Counted from the stretch's first letter, positions 1 through 9,086 are shown. The stretch: DNA of 64,000 bases from Novosphingobium aerophilum (GCF_014230305.1 NZ_JACLAU010000005.1:62001-126000); one strand, 5' to 3'. A program made the numbers and translations. The notes: generated from the sequence alone by a model not told the origin.

Positions 1-466
1 GCACGCCATCGATCGCGGCATCGCCCGCATAGGTCACCACGCCGCCGGGCGTCTGCACGGTCGCGATCGCGACCTGGCCGGTGTTCTCCATGAAGATCGC
101 GACGCGCGTTTCATCGCCGGTGGCCGCAATCAGCCCGCGCTCGATCGCGAAGGGGCCGACGCCGGCCAGGATGTTGCCGCAGTTCTGCGCGTCGGTGACG
201 ATCGCCTGATCGACGAAGACCTGCAGGAACAGGTAATCGACGTCGATCCCGGGGCGGGTGGACTTGGTGACCACGGCAACCTTGCTGGTCAGCGGATCGG
301 CGCCGCCCATGCCATCGATCTGGCGCGGATCGGGGCTGCCCATCACGCGGAGCAGGAAGGCGTCGCGTGCGGCGGGATCGGCGGGCAGATCGTCCTTGAG
401 GAAGTAGCCGCCCTTCGACGTGCCGCCGCGCATCCACATGCAGGGGGCGAAGTGGGAGGCGCTCAT
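1..466 (-). CDS. ligU: PrpF/LigU-type 4-oxalomesaconate tautomerase, N-terminal part (runs off the left edge)
   Basis: Only the first 155 codons are present; the gene continues beyond base 1. The start near 466 gives a protein opening with a MWMRGGTSKGGYF segment, followed by MGSPDPRQIDGMGG and a TDAQNCGNILAGVGPFA stretch, the signatures of the PrpF fold. Family knowledge: PrpF-like proteins isomerise double bonds in tricarboxylates; LigU and GalD act on 4-oxalomesaconate in the protocatechuate 4,5-cleavage and gallate pathways. The next gene upstream on the same strand is a LigK-type aldolase of that pathway, which favours the LigU role over a methylaconitate isomerase. A G+C-rich hairpin lies between the two genes. 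The symbol is inferred from family plus context. Confidence 0.8.
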   Translation of the reverse strand, partial: MSASHFAPCMWMRGGTSKGGYFLKDDLPADPAARDAFLLRVMGSPDPRQIDGMGGADPLTSKVAVVTKSTRPGIDVDYLFLQVFVDQAIVTDAQNCGNILAGVGPFAIERGLIAATGDETRVAIFMENTGQVAIATVQTPGGVVTYAGDAAIDGV

Positions 467-469
467 AAG

Positions 470-491
470 CCCCTCCCCTTCAGGGGAGGGG
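470..491. repeat. Perfect inverted repeat between ligU and ligK
   Basis: CCCCTCCCC, a four-base loop TTCA, then GGGGAGGGG: a perfect 9-bp stem filling most of the 37-base gap between two same-strand genes. There is no T-run, so a classical terminator is not supported. It could be a transcript-processing hairpin or a copy of a short dispersed palindromic repeat of the kind common in sphingomonad genomes (inference). Confidence 0.5.
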
Positions 492-503
492 TTGGTTCCG
501 CTC

Positions 504-1178
504 CTAGACATACTTCAACCCCATTTCGGCCAGCCGCTCGCGCATCTTGTACATGTCGAGCCCCAGTTCTCCGGCGGCCAGTCGCGCGCGCTTGTCGCCC
601 TCGTTGGCCTCGCGCGCCCGGGCGGCAGCCAGCACCGCCTCGGCCTTGGCGCGGGGGACGACGCAAACGCCGTCATCGTCGGCCACGATCACGTCGCCCG
701 GGTTGACCAGGGCATTGGCGCAGACCACCGGCACGTTGACGCTGCCCAGCGTGTTCTTGACCGTGCCCTGCGCGTAGACCGCCTTGGACCAGACCGGGAA
801 CTGCATCTCGGTCAGGTCGCGCACGTCACGCACCCCGGCGTCGATCACCAGCCCCCGGCAGCCCCGCGCCTGGGCGCTGGTGGCGAGAAGATCGCCGAAA
901 TAGCCGTCCTCGCACGGGCTGGTCGGGGCGAGCAGCAGGATGTCGCCGGGCTGGAGCTGCTCGATGGCGACATGGACCATCCAGTTGTCGCCCGGGGGCG
1001 CGCTGATCGTCACCGCCGAACCCGCGATCCGCGCACCGGAATAGATCGGGCGCATATAGCTCGCCAGCAGCCCGGTCCGGCCCTGCGCCTCATGGACCGT
1101 GGCGACGCCGCAGGCGGCAAGGCCATCAATCACATCGGGCGCGGCCCGTTCGATGTTCTGGACGACGATACCGCTCAT
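504..1178 (-). CDS. ligK: 4-carboxy-4-hydroxy-2-oxoadipate aldolase / oxaloacetate decarboxylase (RraA-fold, LigK type)
   Basis: The 224-residue product is a class II, RraA-like aldolase that splits 4-carboxy-4-hydroxy-2-oxoadipate to pyruvate and oxaloacetate, the last step of the protocatechuate 4,5-cleavage and gallate pathways. The sequence shows the GxxD(L) loop ([13 protein letters not shown], about residues 90-102) and the GVRD motif (R117, D118) that carry the pyruvate-binding Arg and the metal-binding Asp in HMG/CHA aldolases. Length is normal for the family. It sits upstream of the PrpF-type tautomerase on the same strand, 37 bases apart, and is divergent from a LysR gene that is the obvious candidate regulator. 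A menaquinone-type RraA regulator is an unlikely alternative because of the pathway neighbour. Confidence 0.82.
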   Translation of the reverse strand: MSGIVVQNIERAAPDVIDGLAACGVATVHEAQGRTGLLASYMRPIYSGARIAGSAVTISAPPGDNWMVHVAIEQLQPGDILLLAPTSPCEDGYFGDLLATSAQARGCRGLVIDAGVRDVRDLTEMQFPVWSKAVYAQGTVKNTLGSVNVPVVCANALVNPGDVIVADDDGVCVVPRAKAEAVLAAARAREANEGDKRARLAAGELGLDMYKMRERLAEMGLKYV

Positions 1179-1284
1179 GCCGCCAAATCTCCCATTGCAT
1201 GGTCAGCCTGCTTCATGATCCGCCGCTTGCGAAGGGGGAAGGCGGAACACTGGCGCGACTATTGGTTTTTGCTAAGTATGCTGC

Positions 1285-2460
1285 ATGGATATCTGGGAAC
1301 TCAACCTGCGCCACCTGGCCGCCGTGGCCAGGATCGCCGAACTCGGCACGATGAGCGCGGCGGCGCAGGCGGTGAACCTGACCCAGCCGGCGCTGACCCA
1401 GGCGCTCGCCCGGATCGAGGCCGAGATCGGCCTGCCGCTGTTCGAACGACGCCACGACGGGATGGTGCCCACCGAAGCCGCCGCGCTGCTGGTGCCGCGC
1501 ATCCGCGCCGCGCACGAACATATCCCGGGGCCGCATGTGACGATGTCGCGGCTGCGCGCGCTGCTCGCGCTGGCCGACCACGGCAGCTATAATGGCGCCG
1601 CCATTTGCACCGGGCTTTCCCTCCCCTCGTTGCATCGGGCAGTGACCGATCTGGCTCTGTCGCTGCGGCGCAAATTGGTCGACCGACGCGGCAAGAGCGT
1701 GGTTCTGACCGAGGCCGGAGTGGCCCTGGCCCGGTCGTTCCGGCTCGCCCGGGTTGAGCTGGTCGCCGGGCTGGCCGAGATCGCGGCGCTGAAGGGGCTT
1801 GAGACCCGCTGCATCGTGATCGGCGCCATGCCGCTCTCACGCGCCAAGGTCCTGCCCGCCGCTGTCGCGCGCTTCGTGCGGCGGCACCCGCAGGTGCGCA
1901 TCTCCATCGTCGAAGGATCGCGCGCGGAACTGGTCGAGCCGCTGCGCAATGGGATGATCGATCTGATGGTAGGCGCACTGCGCGAGCCGCTGCTGGAGCC
2001 TGATCTCGTCCAGGAAACGTTGTTCCACGATTCTCCGGCAATAATCGCGCGCAAGGGGCATCCGCTGGAGGAGACCATGCCGGATCTGGCGGCCTTGGCC
2101 GCCTATGCCTGGGTGATCGCTGGGCCTGGCGCACCGCTGCGCGAGAGTTGGGAGCGGATGTTCACCATGGCCGGGGTGGCGCCACCGCCGGTGCCGATTG
2201 AGTGCGGCTCGGTCATGACGATCCGGCAGCTGCTCATCGACAGCGATTTGCTGACCCTGCTCTCACCAGATCAGGTGGCGGTGGAGCTTGAGGCTGGCTG
2301 GCTGACAAGCTTGGGTAAGGCTCCGGCCGGACATGATCGCCGCATCGGCGTCACCACCCGCGCCTTCTGGCGGCCGTCCGCGGTGCAGGCCGAATTTTTC
2401 GATGATCTGCGGGCCGCAGCTGCCGGAGCGAGCGGGCCGGAGCCGGGCACCGGCCCGTAA
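1285..2460 (+). CDS. LysR-family regulator with two tandem winged-helix domains
   Basis: The 391-residue product is about 90 residues longer than a usual LysR protein. Residues 1-60 form a typical LysR helix-turn-helix (SAAAQAVNLTQPALTQALARIE, read in two parts: SAAAQAVNLTQPA and LTQALARIE). Residues 86-150 form a second one (SYNGAAICTGLSLPSLHRAV, ending in VLTEAGVALARSF). An effector domain follows (IVIGAMPLSRAKVLPAAVARF, about 175 onward, through to the C terminus). It is divergent from the ligK-ligU pair across 106 bases, the classical arrangement for a LysR activator and its target. Effector unknown; a meta-cleavage pathway intermediate is the natural guess. It ends 7 bases before the convergent MFS gene. 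Confidence 0.85.
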   Translation: MDIWELNLRHLAAVARIAELGTMSAAAQAVNLTQPALTQALARIEAEIGLPLFERRHDGMVPTEAAALLVPRIRAAHEHIPGPHVTMSRLRALLALADHGSYNGAAICTGLSLPSLHRAVTDLALSLRRKLVDRRGKSVVLTEAGVALARSFRLARVELVAGLAEIAALKGLETRCIVIGAMPLSRAKVLPAAVARFVRRHPQVRISIVEGSRAELVEPLRNGMIDLMVGALREPLLEPDLVQETLFHDSPAIIARKGHPLEETMPDLAALAAYAWVIAGPGAPLRESWERMFTMAGVAPPPVPIECGSVMTIRQLLIDSDLLTLLSPDQVAVELEAGWLTSLGKAPAGHDRRIGVTTRAFWRPSAVQAEFFDDLRAAAAGASGPEPGTGP

Positions 2461-2467
2461 AACGCGC

Positions 2468-4081
2468 TTAAACAGGTTCACCGGCCGCCCGGGCCCGCGC
2501 TGACAGGCTGGCCTCATCGCGGGAGGCGCGCCGCGCCAGCACCAGCAGCAGCAGTACGATCAGCGGGGATACCCAATTGATCGACAGGATCGCCACGCCG
2601 AGATTGCCGCCTGCCGCGTCCGACATCAGCCCTACCGCGTAAGGCCCGATCCCCAGCCCGACGATGGTCATGATGACGATATAGGTCGAGGCGGTGATCG
2701 CCCGCATCCGCGGCAGCACCTGTTCGAACATCACCGCGTAAAGCGGCGGTAGCCACATCGTCAGCACCAGGCTGTAGGCCACGAAGCGCTGGTAGAATTG
2801 ACCAGCGGTGGGCGCGCTGTAGACCCACATGGCCAGGAGCGGCGACAGCCCCAGCGCGAATACAACCACCCAGACCCGCCCGGCGCCAGGCAGGCGGCGG
2901 TTGAGCAGGTCGGATAGGGGGCCAGAAATCAGCGGACCGACCACACCCAGCCCGGCGGAGAGCAGGCCGAATTTCAGCCCGGTCTCGGTGGCGGTGAGGT
3001 GATAGGTCTTCATCAGGAAGGCCGGAGTGAAGCCCATGATTCCGTAGTTGATCAGCGATTGCAGAGATCCCACCGCCATGCACAGCAGCAGTGCAGGTGA
3101 GCGCGTGATCACTGCATGGGCCACGGGATCGGTGGTGCGCAGCGACTGGACCAGGTTGAACAAGACATAGAGTCCAAAGCCGACCACGCCCCATTGCAGC
3201 GCGTGCGGGCTGATCGTCACCCCGCCCAGTTGCAGCGGCGGTCGCGGGGAAAGCGCGGCACACCAGTGCGCGGCCAGAGTTCCCGCCACCACCAGGGCCA
3301 GCAACCCGCCCAGGTTCGCCAGCCACTGCCGGGTGCTCGCCCGCTGTCGGGCCATGGCCAGCCAGTTGCTGCCAGGCAGGATCGCGGCGAACAAGTCCGC
3401 GCTGGCGCGGAACGGAGCGGGGTCATGGACCGGGACCAGCCCGTCGATGGCGCCGCGCTGCGGTTCGGGCAAGCGCGACAGCAACAGCGCCAAGCCAATT
3501 CCGGGCAGGGCGGCGATCAGGAAGGCGAATTGCCAGCCGGAGAAGCCCAGCCCGCCCGGGCCCTGTGGATGAAGCTGGTCCCACCAGTCTGCCGCTACGC
3601 CGCCAAGCAGGTTCGACAGGCCCAGGCCCAGGGCAATCGCGGCGGCCATGACGGCCATGGCCAGTCCGCGCCGGGCCTTGGGGAAATGGTCATAGACCAG
3701 GCTGGTGCCCGCGGGCTGGGCGGCCGCTTCACCAATACCGACGCCCAGCCGCGATAGCGCGAGCAGCCCGAAGCCGGTCGCAAAGGCCGCCGATCCTGTG
3801 GCCAGCGACCAGACCGCGATACACAGCGCCAGCAGCTTGGTCCGTTTCCACCCGTCAGCCAGCCGCCCCAGCGGCAGCGAGAAGGTGGCATAGAACAGCG
3901 CGAAGACCGTGCCATAGAGCAGCCCCATCTCGGCGTCGCCGATGTTCAAGTCCTGCTTGATCCGCGGGCTCAGGATCGCCAGAATTTGCCGGTCGAGCAG
4001 GCTGAGCAACTGGGTCAGCGAAACCAGCGTGAGCGTGACCCACCCGGCGCGGGTGATGGCGCGATTGTGCTGATCATTCAT
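2468..4081 (-). CDS. MFS transporter (Spinster/ACS-like), 537 aa
   Basis: An inner-membrane transporter with about 12 hydrophobic segments. The N-terminal half carries LLDRQILAILSPRIKQDL and the MFS loop 2-3 signature as GRLADGWKRTK, followed by LSRLGVGIGEAAAQPAG in TM4, a pattern shared with Spinster-like and hexuronate/phthalate-type carriers. A long central loop (about residues 205-260) and a further 100-residue stretch make it longer than the usual 430-450 residues. It lies 39 bases downstream of ligW on the same strand, so it may move 5-carboxyvanillate or a related acid (inference). Substrate cannot be read from the sequence. Confidence 0.78.
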   Translation of the reverse strand: MNDQHNRAITRAGWVTLTLVSLTQLLSLLDRQILAILSPRIKQDLNIGDAEMGLLYGTVFALFYATFSLPLGRLADGWKRTKLLALCIAVWSLATGSAAFATGFGLLALSRLGVGIGEAAAQPAGTSLVYDHFPKARRGLAMAVMAAAIALGLGLSNLLGGVAADWWDQLHPQGPGGLGFSGWQFAFLIAALPGIGLALLLSRLPEPQRGAIDGLVPVHDPAPFRASADLFAAILPGSNWLAMARQRASTRQWLANLGGLLALVVAGTLAAHWCAALSPRPPLQLGGVTISPHALQWGVVGFGLYVLFNLVQSLRTTDPVAHAVITRSPALLLCMAVGSLQSLINYGIMGFTPAFLMKTYHLTATETGLKFGLLSAGLGVVGPLISGPLSDLLNRRLPGAGRVWVVVFALGLSPLLAMWVYSAPTAGQFYQRFVAYSLVLTMWLPPLYAVMFEQVLPRMRAITASTYIVIMTIVGLGIGPYAVGLMSDAAGGNLGVAILSINWVSPLIVLLLLVLARRASRDEASLSARARAAGEPV

Positions 4082-4120
4082 GGCCGTCTCCCTTTTGCCG
4101 ACCTTCGGCCTCGCGCCTGC

Positions 4121-5176
4121 TTAGAGCTTGAACCAGCGCTCGGCATTGGTTTGGAAGAACTTCTTCTTCACCTCGGCCGAGATCGCCATGTTATCCAGCG
4201 CCTGCACCTCGCACGCCTCGTATTGGTAGGGATAGTCCATGGCATACATCACGCGGTCCTCGCCAACCACGTCCTGGCAAAACCGGATCGCCGGTTCCCA
4301 GGCCATGCCTGAATTGGTGATCAGAACGTTCGAGCGCATATACTCGGCAATGGTCTTCTGCAGCGGTTTCATGCGTTCGTAGCGCTTCGAGCGGACCCCG
4401 GCCTGGTGCATGTAATCGAGCCGGTAGAGCCAGTAGGGCAGGGCTTCCCCCATGTGACCGACCATGATCTGCAGATCGGGGTACTTGTCGAAAATCCCGA
4501 TGGTGATCAGGCGCAACAAGTGCATGCCCGTTTCAACCCCGAAGCCAAAGATCGCCCCATCGAGCCCGGCCTCGATCATCGGGGTGATCATGCTGTCGGG
4601 CGGCGTGGCGGGGTGGATGTAGAGCGGCTGGCCAGACTCGACCAGCGCGCGGAAGATCGGGTCGAAGAACGGCTCATCGAGATAGCGACCCTGCGTGTGG
4701 CTGTTGATCTGAACGCCTTTAAAGCCCAACTCGTTCGCACCCCGGCGGATCTCAGCAGCGGACCATTCCGGGTCTTGCGGGGCGATTGCGGTCATGCCGA
4801 TAAAACGATCTGGATAGCGCCCACAGGCGTCGGCGAGCAGGTCGTTGGCCCGGCTGGCGATACCCCGGGCCTCCTGCATGTCGAGAAACGGCTGCACGCC
4901 CGGTGAGGTCAGTGCGAGGATGGCCTTGTCGATCCCGGTCGCATCCATGCTGGCAATGCGGCCCTCGCCGAGGTCGAGCAAGCGGTTGAGGATCTGTGTC
5001 GCCCGCTCCGATGGGCTGGTGCCATAGAAGCCCCACAGCGAGACCATCCCCTTGTCGGCCTGGCCATCGCGGATCATGCGCAGGAACACATCGATCTGTT
5101 CGCGGGTGGCAAATGCCTCTTCGGTCGCGATACGCAGGTAGCCGCGATCACCACCGATCTTCAATTCGTGTGTCAT
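4121..5176 (-). CDS. ligW: 5-carboxyvanillate decarboxylase LigW (amidohydrolase superfamily)
   Basis: The 351-residue product would decarboxylate 5-carboxyvanillate to vanillate in the 5,5-dehydrodivanillate (biphenyl) branch of lignin catabolism. From memory it is very close to N. aromaticivorans LigW: it opens with GYLRIATEEAFATRE, and the metal ligands fall at E19, H188 (LYIHPA) and D314 (YAMDYPYQY), with H241 in VGHMGEALPYW. This start was preferred to an upstream in-frame one because residue numbering then fits LigW exactly. The stop of the upstream aldehyde dehydrogenase gene is 5 bases away, so the two are co-transcribed. Gamma-resorcylate decarboxylase is the main alternative within the family. 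Confidence 0.88.
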   Translation of the reverse strand: MTHELKIGGDRGYLRIATEEAFATREQIDVFLRMIRDGQADKGMVSLWGFYGTSPSERATQILNRLLDLGEGRIASMDATGIDKAILALTSPGVQPFLDMQEARGIASRANDLLADACGRYPDRFIGMTAIAPQDPEWSAAEIRRGANELGFKGVQINSHTQGRYLDEPFFDPIFRALVESGQPLYIHPATPPDSMITPMIEAGLDGAIFGFGVETGMHLLRLITIGIFDKYPDLQIMVGHMGEALPYWLYRLDYMHQAGVRSKRYERMKPLQKTIAEYMRSNVLITNSGMAWEPAIRFCQDVVGEDRVMYAMDYPYQYEACEVQALDNMAISAEVKKKFFQTNAERWFKL

Positions 5177-5181
5177 TGGTC

Positions 5182-6612
5182 TCACCCCTCGTGAATGGCT
5201 TTGGTGATCATGCAGGCTAGCACCCCTTCGAGTCCGTCCTCCGAGCCGTTGCCTGACCATTTGACACCGCCGAACGGAGCATCGGCACCGGCGATCATCG
5301 CGGTGTTGATGCCGACCATGCCGGCCTCGATCTCGCGCGCCAGTCGCTGTTGGCGTTTGTTGTCGGCCGTCCAGGCATAGGCGGCCAGCCCGTAGGGCAG
5401 GCGGTTGGCCTCGGTGACGGCCTCGTCCTCGTCAGCGAAGCGGTTGATGATCGCCACCGGGCCAAAGGGCTCTTCGTTCATGATCGCGCTGGATATCGGC
5501 ACATCGGCGAGGACGGTCGGCGCATAGAAGTAGCCCTGGTTGCCAAGACGCTCACCGCCGGCGAGCAGTCGGGCGCCTTGCTTTGTCGCATCGCCGATCA
5601 GCCGCTCCATCGCTTCGGGGCGCCGGGGGTTGGCCATGGGACCCATCTGGGTGCCTTCTGCCAGCCCGTCGCCCACCCGGATTGCGGCAGCCCGTTCGGC
5701 GAAGCCGGCGCTGAAAGCGTCAAATAGCCGCTCCTGCACCAGGAACCGGGTTGAACTGACACAGACCTGACCCGCGTTGCGAAATTTGTGCGGCACCATC
5801 GTGTCAAGCACCCTGGTCACGTCGGCATCGTCGAACACCAGCACAGGGCCATGGCCACCCAGTTCCATCGTTGTGCGCAGCATGTTCTGCGTTGCCAGCC
5901 TTGCAAGGTGCTTGCCGACCACCGTCGAGCCGGTGAACGAGAGCTTGCGGGTGATCGGGCTGGCGAGCAGATGGCGGCTGACTTCGTCGGGCACCCCGAA
6001 CACCGCCTGAGCGACCTGGCTCGGCAGTCCGGCATCGAGCAGACACTGCAGCACGGCCAGCGCCGAAGCGGGAGTTTCCTCGGCCGATTTCAGGATCACC
6101 GAACATCCAGCGGCGATCGGTGCGCCGAACTTGCGGCCGGGATTGCCGATCGGGAAGTTCCACGGTGCAAAGGCGGCGACCACCCCCACCGGCTCGTGCA
6201 TCACGGTCGAGCGGGTGCCCGTCGGACGCACCAGCGCGCGGCCATAAAGCCGCTGGCATTCGCCGGCGTAAAAGTTGAACAGGCCGACATTCATCATCAC
6301 TTCGATGCGCGTTTCCGCGAGCGGCTTGCCTTGCTCCATCGTCGCGATGCGGGCGATATCCTCCTGCCGTTCCAGAAGCAGTCGAGCCGCCCCTTGCAGC
6401 ACCGCGGCTCGCTGGGCGGCAGGGGCGTTCCGCCAGATCCGGAAGCCTTCCTGCGCGATTTCCAGAGCGCGATCGAGATCGGCAGGATCGGCGAGCGGCA
6501 ATTCGCCAATCGGCTCGCCCGTCGCCGGGTTCATGACCGTGTGCGTGCGACGACCGCCGCCGGCAATGCGTTCGCCATTGATGATCATGCAAAGCGAAGG
6601 ATAGGTTGTCAT
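5182..6612 (-). CDS. NAD(P)-dependent aldehyde dehydrogenase (GabD-like)
   Basis: The 476-residue cytoplasmic enzyme has the aldehyde dehydrogenase landmarks in order: APWNFPIGNPGRK for cofactor binding (about 150), FTGSTVVGK (about 227), the general base in MELGGHGPVLV (about 250), the catalytic Cys in RNAGQVCVSSTRF (about 285) and EEPFGPVAIINRF (about 380). The ELGGHGP variant groups it with succinate-semialdehyde dehydrogenase-like enzymes. It is immediately upstream of ligW, and its start overlaps the stop of the upstream MFS gene by 4 bases (ATGA). Context suggests it oxidises an aromatic aldehyde to the acid that LigW decarboxylates, for example 5-formylvanillate (inference). Confidence 0.83.
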   Translation of the reverse strand: MTTYPSLCMIINGERIAGGGRRTHTVMNPATGEPIGELPLADPADLDRALEIAQEGFRIWRNAPAAQRAAVLQGAARLLLERQEDIARIATMEQGKPLAETRIEVMMNVGLFNFYAGECQRLYGRALVRPTGTRSTVMHEPVGVVAAFAPWNFPIGNPGRKFGAPIAAGCSVILKSAEETPASALAVLQCLLDAGLPSQVAQAVFGVPDEVSRHLLASPITRKLSFTGSTVVGKHLARLATQNMLRTTMELGGHGPVLVFDDADVTRVLDTMVPHKFRNAGQVCVSSTRFLVQERLFDAFSAGFAERAAAIRVGDGLAEGTQMGPMANPRRPEAMERLIGDATKQGARLLAGGERLGNQGYFYAPTVLADVPISSAIMNEEPFGPVAIINRFADEDEAVTEANRLPYGLAAYAWTADNKRQQRLAREIEAGMVGINTAMIAGADAPFGGVKWSGNGSEDGLEGVLACMITKAIHEG

Positions 6613-8027
6613 GCTGGGGTCACTTCCTGTGCTTCAAGTCGTTCGAGTTCTTCGCGATAGGGCCGCATCGCCCGCACCATGAGATAAGTGGCCAGCGGCA
6701 TCAGCAGGCCGGCACACAGCACAAGGGACTTCCACAGGTCCTGCTCGGCGACGATCACAAAGTCCTGCACAAGGCCGATAAAAAAGCTGCCCATCGCACC
6801 GAAGAACGTGAACATGAACAGGTAGATCGCCGTCACCTGGCCGCGCAGGGCATTGGGGGCGATGCGCTGGACCGCCGCATTCTGCGGCACCGCACCGGCC
6901 ATGCCGAAAGCCGCAGACGGAGCCATCACGGCCAGCGACAGTTCCGCAGAGGGCATCAACGGCGACAGGATGGAGCAGACCGTTACCCCGGCGAAGCAGA
7001 TTGCAGCGGCGCGGACATTGGCATCCTTGTAGCGCTTGGCCAGCCACTCGACCAGAACACCGCCGAGCAGCAGTCCGGACAGCGACGAGACCAGCATGAT
7101 CCCGCCGAGGGCCCGGCCGATCTGGGCCTCGTTCCAGCCATAGGTGCGGATCAGGAACGGCGTGCGCCAGAACTGCATACCGAACACGTCGATGGCGCTG
7201 AGCGCGAGCGCGCCGAACAGCGGGTAGAACACCTGCGGCCGCGCGTTGATCGCCCGGAAGGCATCGAGCCCCATGAAGGTCAGTACCTTGCGTCCAAGCG
7301 AGCCTTCGAGCGGCGGTCGGCTCGAATTCGGTGGCGGGGCTTGCCGGCTCGGCTCGCGTACCGTCAGGAAGAGCAGCGCCACCAGCAGCGCGGGCAGGCC
7401 GGTGACAATCATGACCCACTGCCACCCGAAGATCCGCAGCGGGCCGAACTGGCTTGGCGCCCAGCCGGCCGCCATCATCACCAACATGCCGCCAATCCAT
7501 GGCCCCAGGGTGGTGCCGCCGATGAAACCAAATTGCAGCAGCGCGAAAGCGCGGGTCAACCTGCGTGGCGGGAAGGCGTCGGCCAGCAGCGAATAGGATG
7601 ACGGCGCATGGGCCGAGCCACCGGCCGCGAGGAAAATCCGGGTGCCTACGAACTGGGCGAAATTCTGCGCTAGTCCGCCCAGGGAAATGATCGTGCCGAT
7701 GACGGCGACTCCGCCGGCCAGCACATATTTGCGCGGATAGATGTCCGCCAGGCGCGCCAGCGGGATGCCCACGAACAGATAGCAGATGATCCCGGCCGGG
7801 CCGGCCAGGAAGCCCAGCTGTGAATCGGTCAGGCCGAAATCATGCTTGATCCGTTCGGCCAACATACCGAACAGCACCTGATCGAAGAACGTTATGAAGG
7901 TGGCGAGCACGATCACGAGCAGGGCCCAATAGCCTGCTGCGGTTGCTCTTTGGTCCGCAGCGCCGCCGTCTTCAGCATTGATTGGCGCGGCATCTCCAGT
8001 CGCGGCCAGGGCCGTTTCGAGCGTCAT
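6609..8027 (-). CDS. MFS transporter (Spinster-like), 472 aa
   Basis: A second MFS carrier with about 12 membrane segments. TM1 reads LLVIVLATFITFFDQVLFG and loop 2-3 reads PLARLADIYPRKY, a clear MFS signature. Later segments include AAGGSAHAPSSYSLLADAF, with the small-residue-rich TM4-5 region of the family. I chose the start at 8027 because the hydrophilic N-terminal tail is then of normal length and a GAGG-type ribosome site lies upstream; a much longer open extension over the divergent promoter looks non-coding. It heads the operon MFS - aldehyde dehydrogenase - LigW - MFS. The operator at 8086-8105 lies 58 bases upstream and is shared with the divergent SDR pair. Confidence 0.8.
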   Translation of the reverse strand: MTLETALAATGDAAPINAEDGGAADQRATAAGYWALLVIVLATFITFFDQVLFGMLAERIKHDFGLTDSQLGFLAGPAGIICYLFVGIPLARLADIYPRKYVLAGGVAVIGTIISLGGLAQNFAQFVGTRIFLAAGGSAHAPSSYSLLADAFPPRRLTRAFALLQFGFIGGTTLGPWIGGMLVMMAAGWAPSQFGPLRIFGWQWVMIVTGLPALLVALLFLTVREPSRQAPPPNSSRPPLEGSLGRKVLTFMGLDAFRAINARPQVFYPLFGALALSAIDVFGMQFWRTPFLIRTYGWNEAQIGRALGGIMLVSSLSGLLLGGVLVEWLAKRYKDANVRAAAICFAGVTVCSILSPLMPSAELSLAVMAPSAAFGMAGAVPQNAAVQRIAPNALRGQVTAIYLFMFTFFGAMGSFFIGLVQDFVIVAEQDLWKSLVLCAGLLMPLATYLMVRAMRPYREELERLEAQEVTPA

Positions 8028-8085
8028 GCGTTTCCTCTCGCCACATTCCCGGGCATTGCCGGTGACGGTCTCTGACGGACCAACA

Positions 8086-8105
8086 TTGTCAGTCTTGCAT
8101 ACAAA
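8086..8105 (-). promoter_or_regulatory. Operator copy 1 (shared dyad)
   Basis: On the minus strand it reads TTTGTATGC-AAG-ACTGACAA, matching the consensus TTTGTATGY-N3-RCWWACRA at 16 of 17 defined positions. It sits between the divergent MFS gene (start 8027) and SDR gene (start 8178). Confidence 0.7.
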
Positions 8106-8177
8106 TACGCTCTGGTGAATAGTCTGTTTGTGATGAGTCCGCGAAAACTGCGGCGCACCCATTGGAAGAGGGATGAT

Positions 8178-9086
8178 ATGCAGAACCTGCCAGGCAAAAC
8201 CGCATTCGTAACCGGGGGCGCCAGCGGCGTAGGCCTTGGTATCGCCAAGGCGCTGCTCGGCGCGGGAATGAACGTCACCATCGCCGACATCAGGCAGGAC
8301 CATCTCGACGAGGGGTTGGCCGAGCTCGGTGGCGGCGACAATGTTCTCGCACTTAAGCTCGATGTCACCGACCGCGCCGCCTATGCTGCGGCCGCCGATG
8401 CGGTCGAGGCGCGGTTTGGCAAAATCCACCTGCTGGTCAACAATGCCGGCGTTGCCGTCGTCGGGCCGACCGAACTGGCGACCTTTGCTGATTGGGACTG
8501 GGTCATGGGGGTCAATCTTGGTGGGGTGATCAATGGGATCGTTACGATCTTGCCGCGCATTTTGAGCCACGGCGAGGGTGGGCACATCGTCAACACTTCT
8601 TCGATGTCGGGCCTGGTCCCAGTTGGCGGCACGGCGATCTACTCATCAGCCAAGTCGGCGGTCATGACGATGATGGAATGCATGCGCCCCGAACTCGAAT
8701 CGCGGGGCGTGATCTGTTCGGCGTTCTGCCCTGGGGCGGTGCAGTCGAACATCGCCGAGGCCGGCAAGACCCGGCCAGATGATCTGGCGGAAACCGGCTA
8801 TGCCGAGGCTGACAAGCGCCGGCAGAACGGTGGAAGTTTCTTCCATCTCTACATGACCAAGGAGGCAGTAGGGCAGCGCGTGCTGGAGGGCATTCTGAAC
8901 GATGAACTCTTTATCCTTACCCACAGCGAGTTCCTGCCCGGCGTGACCGATCGGGCCCGGGCCACGATCGCAGCGGTGCCAGCGAAGCTTCCCCATAACG
9001 AGGAATACAAGGCGACTTTCGCGATGCTGTTCAATTCGCCGATCTGGGCGGCTGAAATCGCCCGCCAACAGGAGTTGAAGGCATGA
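8178..9086 (+). CDS. SDR, LigD/LigL-like C-alpha dehydrogenase of lignin beta-aryl ethers
   Basis: The 302-residue NAD(P)-dependent dehydrogenase has TGGASGVGLG (12-21) for cofactor binding, NNAG (88-91), the catalytic serine region SSMSG (141-145) and Y155-x3-K159. The segment DWVMGVNLGGVINGIVTILP closely resembles LigD, LigL, LigN and LigO of Sphingobium SYK-6, which oxidise the benzylic alcohol of beta-O-4 dimers such as GGE to the ketone. The start at 8178 follows an AGAGGGATG ribosome site. Its last codons overlap the next SDR gene by 4 bases (ATGA), so the pair is translationally coupled. The ketone product would be the substrate for the glutathione transferases elsewhere in the window. 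Confidence 0.8.
   Translation: MQNLPGKTAFVTGGASGVGLGIAKALLGAGMNVTIADIRQDHLDEGLAELGGGDNVLALKLDVTDRAAYAAAADAVEARFGKIHLLVNNAGVAVVGPTELATFADWDWVMGVNLGGVINGIVTILPRILSHGEGGHIVNTSSMSGLVPVGGTAIYSSAKSAVMTMMECMRPELESRGVICSAFCPGAVQSNIAEAGKTRPDDLAETGYAEADKRRQNGGSFFHLYMTKEAVGQRVLEGILNDELFILTHSEFLPGVTDRARATIAAVPAKLPHNEEYKATFAMLFNSPIWAAEIARQQELKA

Noticed and set aside
1179..1284. A specific LysR box in the ligK-lysR gap
   Set aside because: The gap has weak TN11A-like sequences only; none stands out enough to list as a site.
8028..8585. Upstream extension of the MFS protein at 6609 into the divergent SDR gene
   Set aside because: Runs antisense through the SDR and the promoter; the chosen ATG gives normal MFS length.
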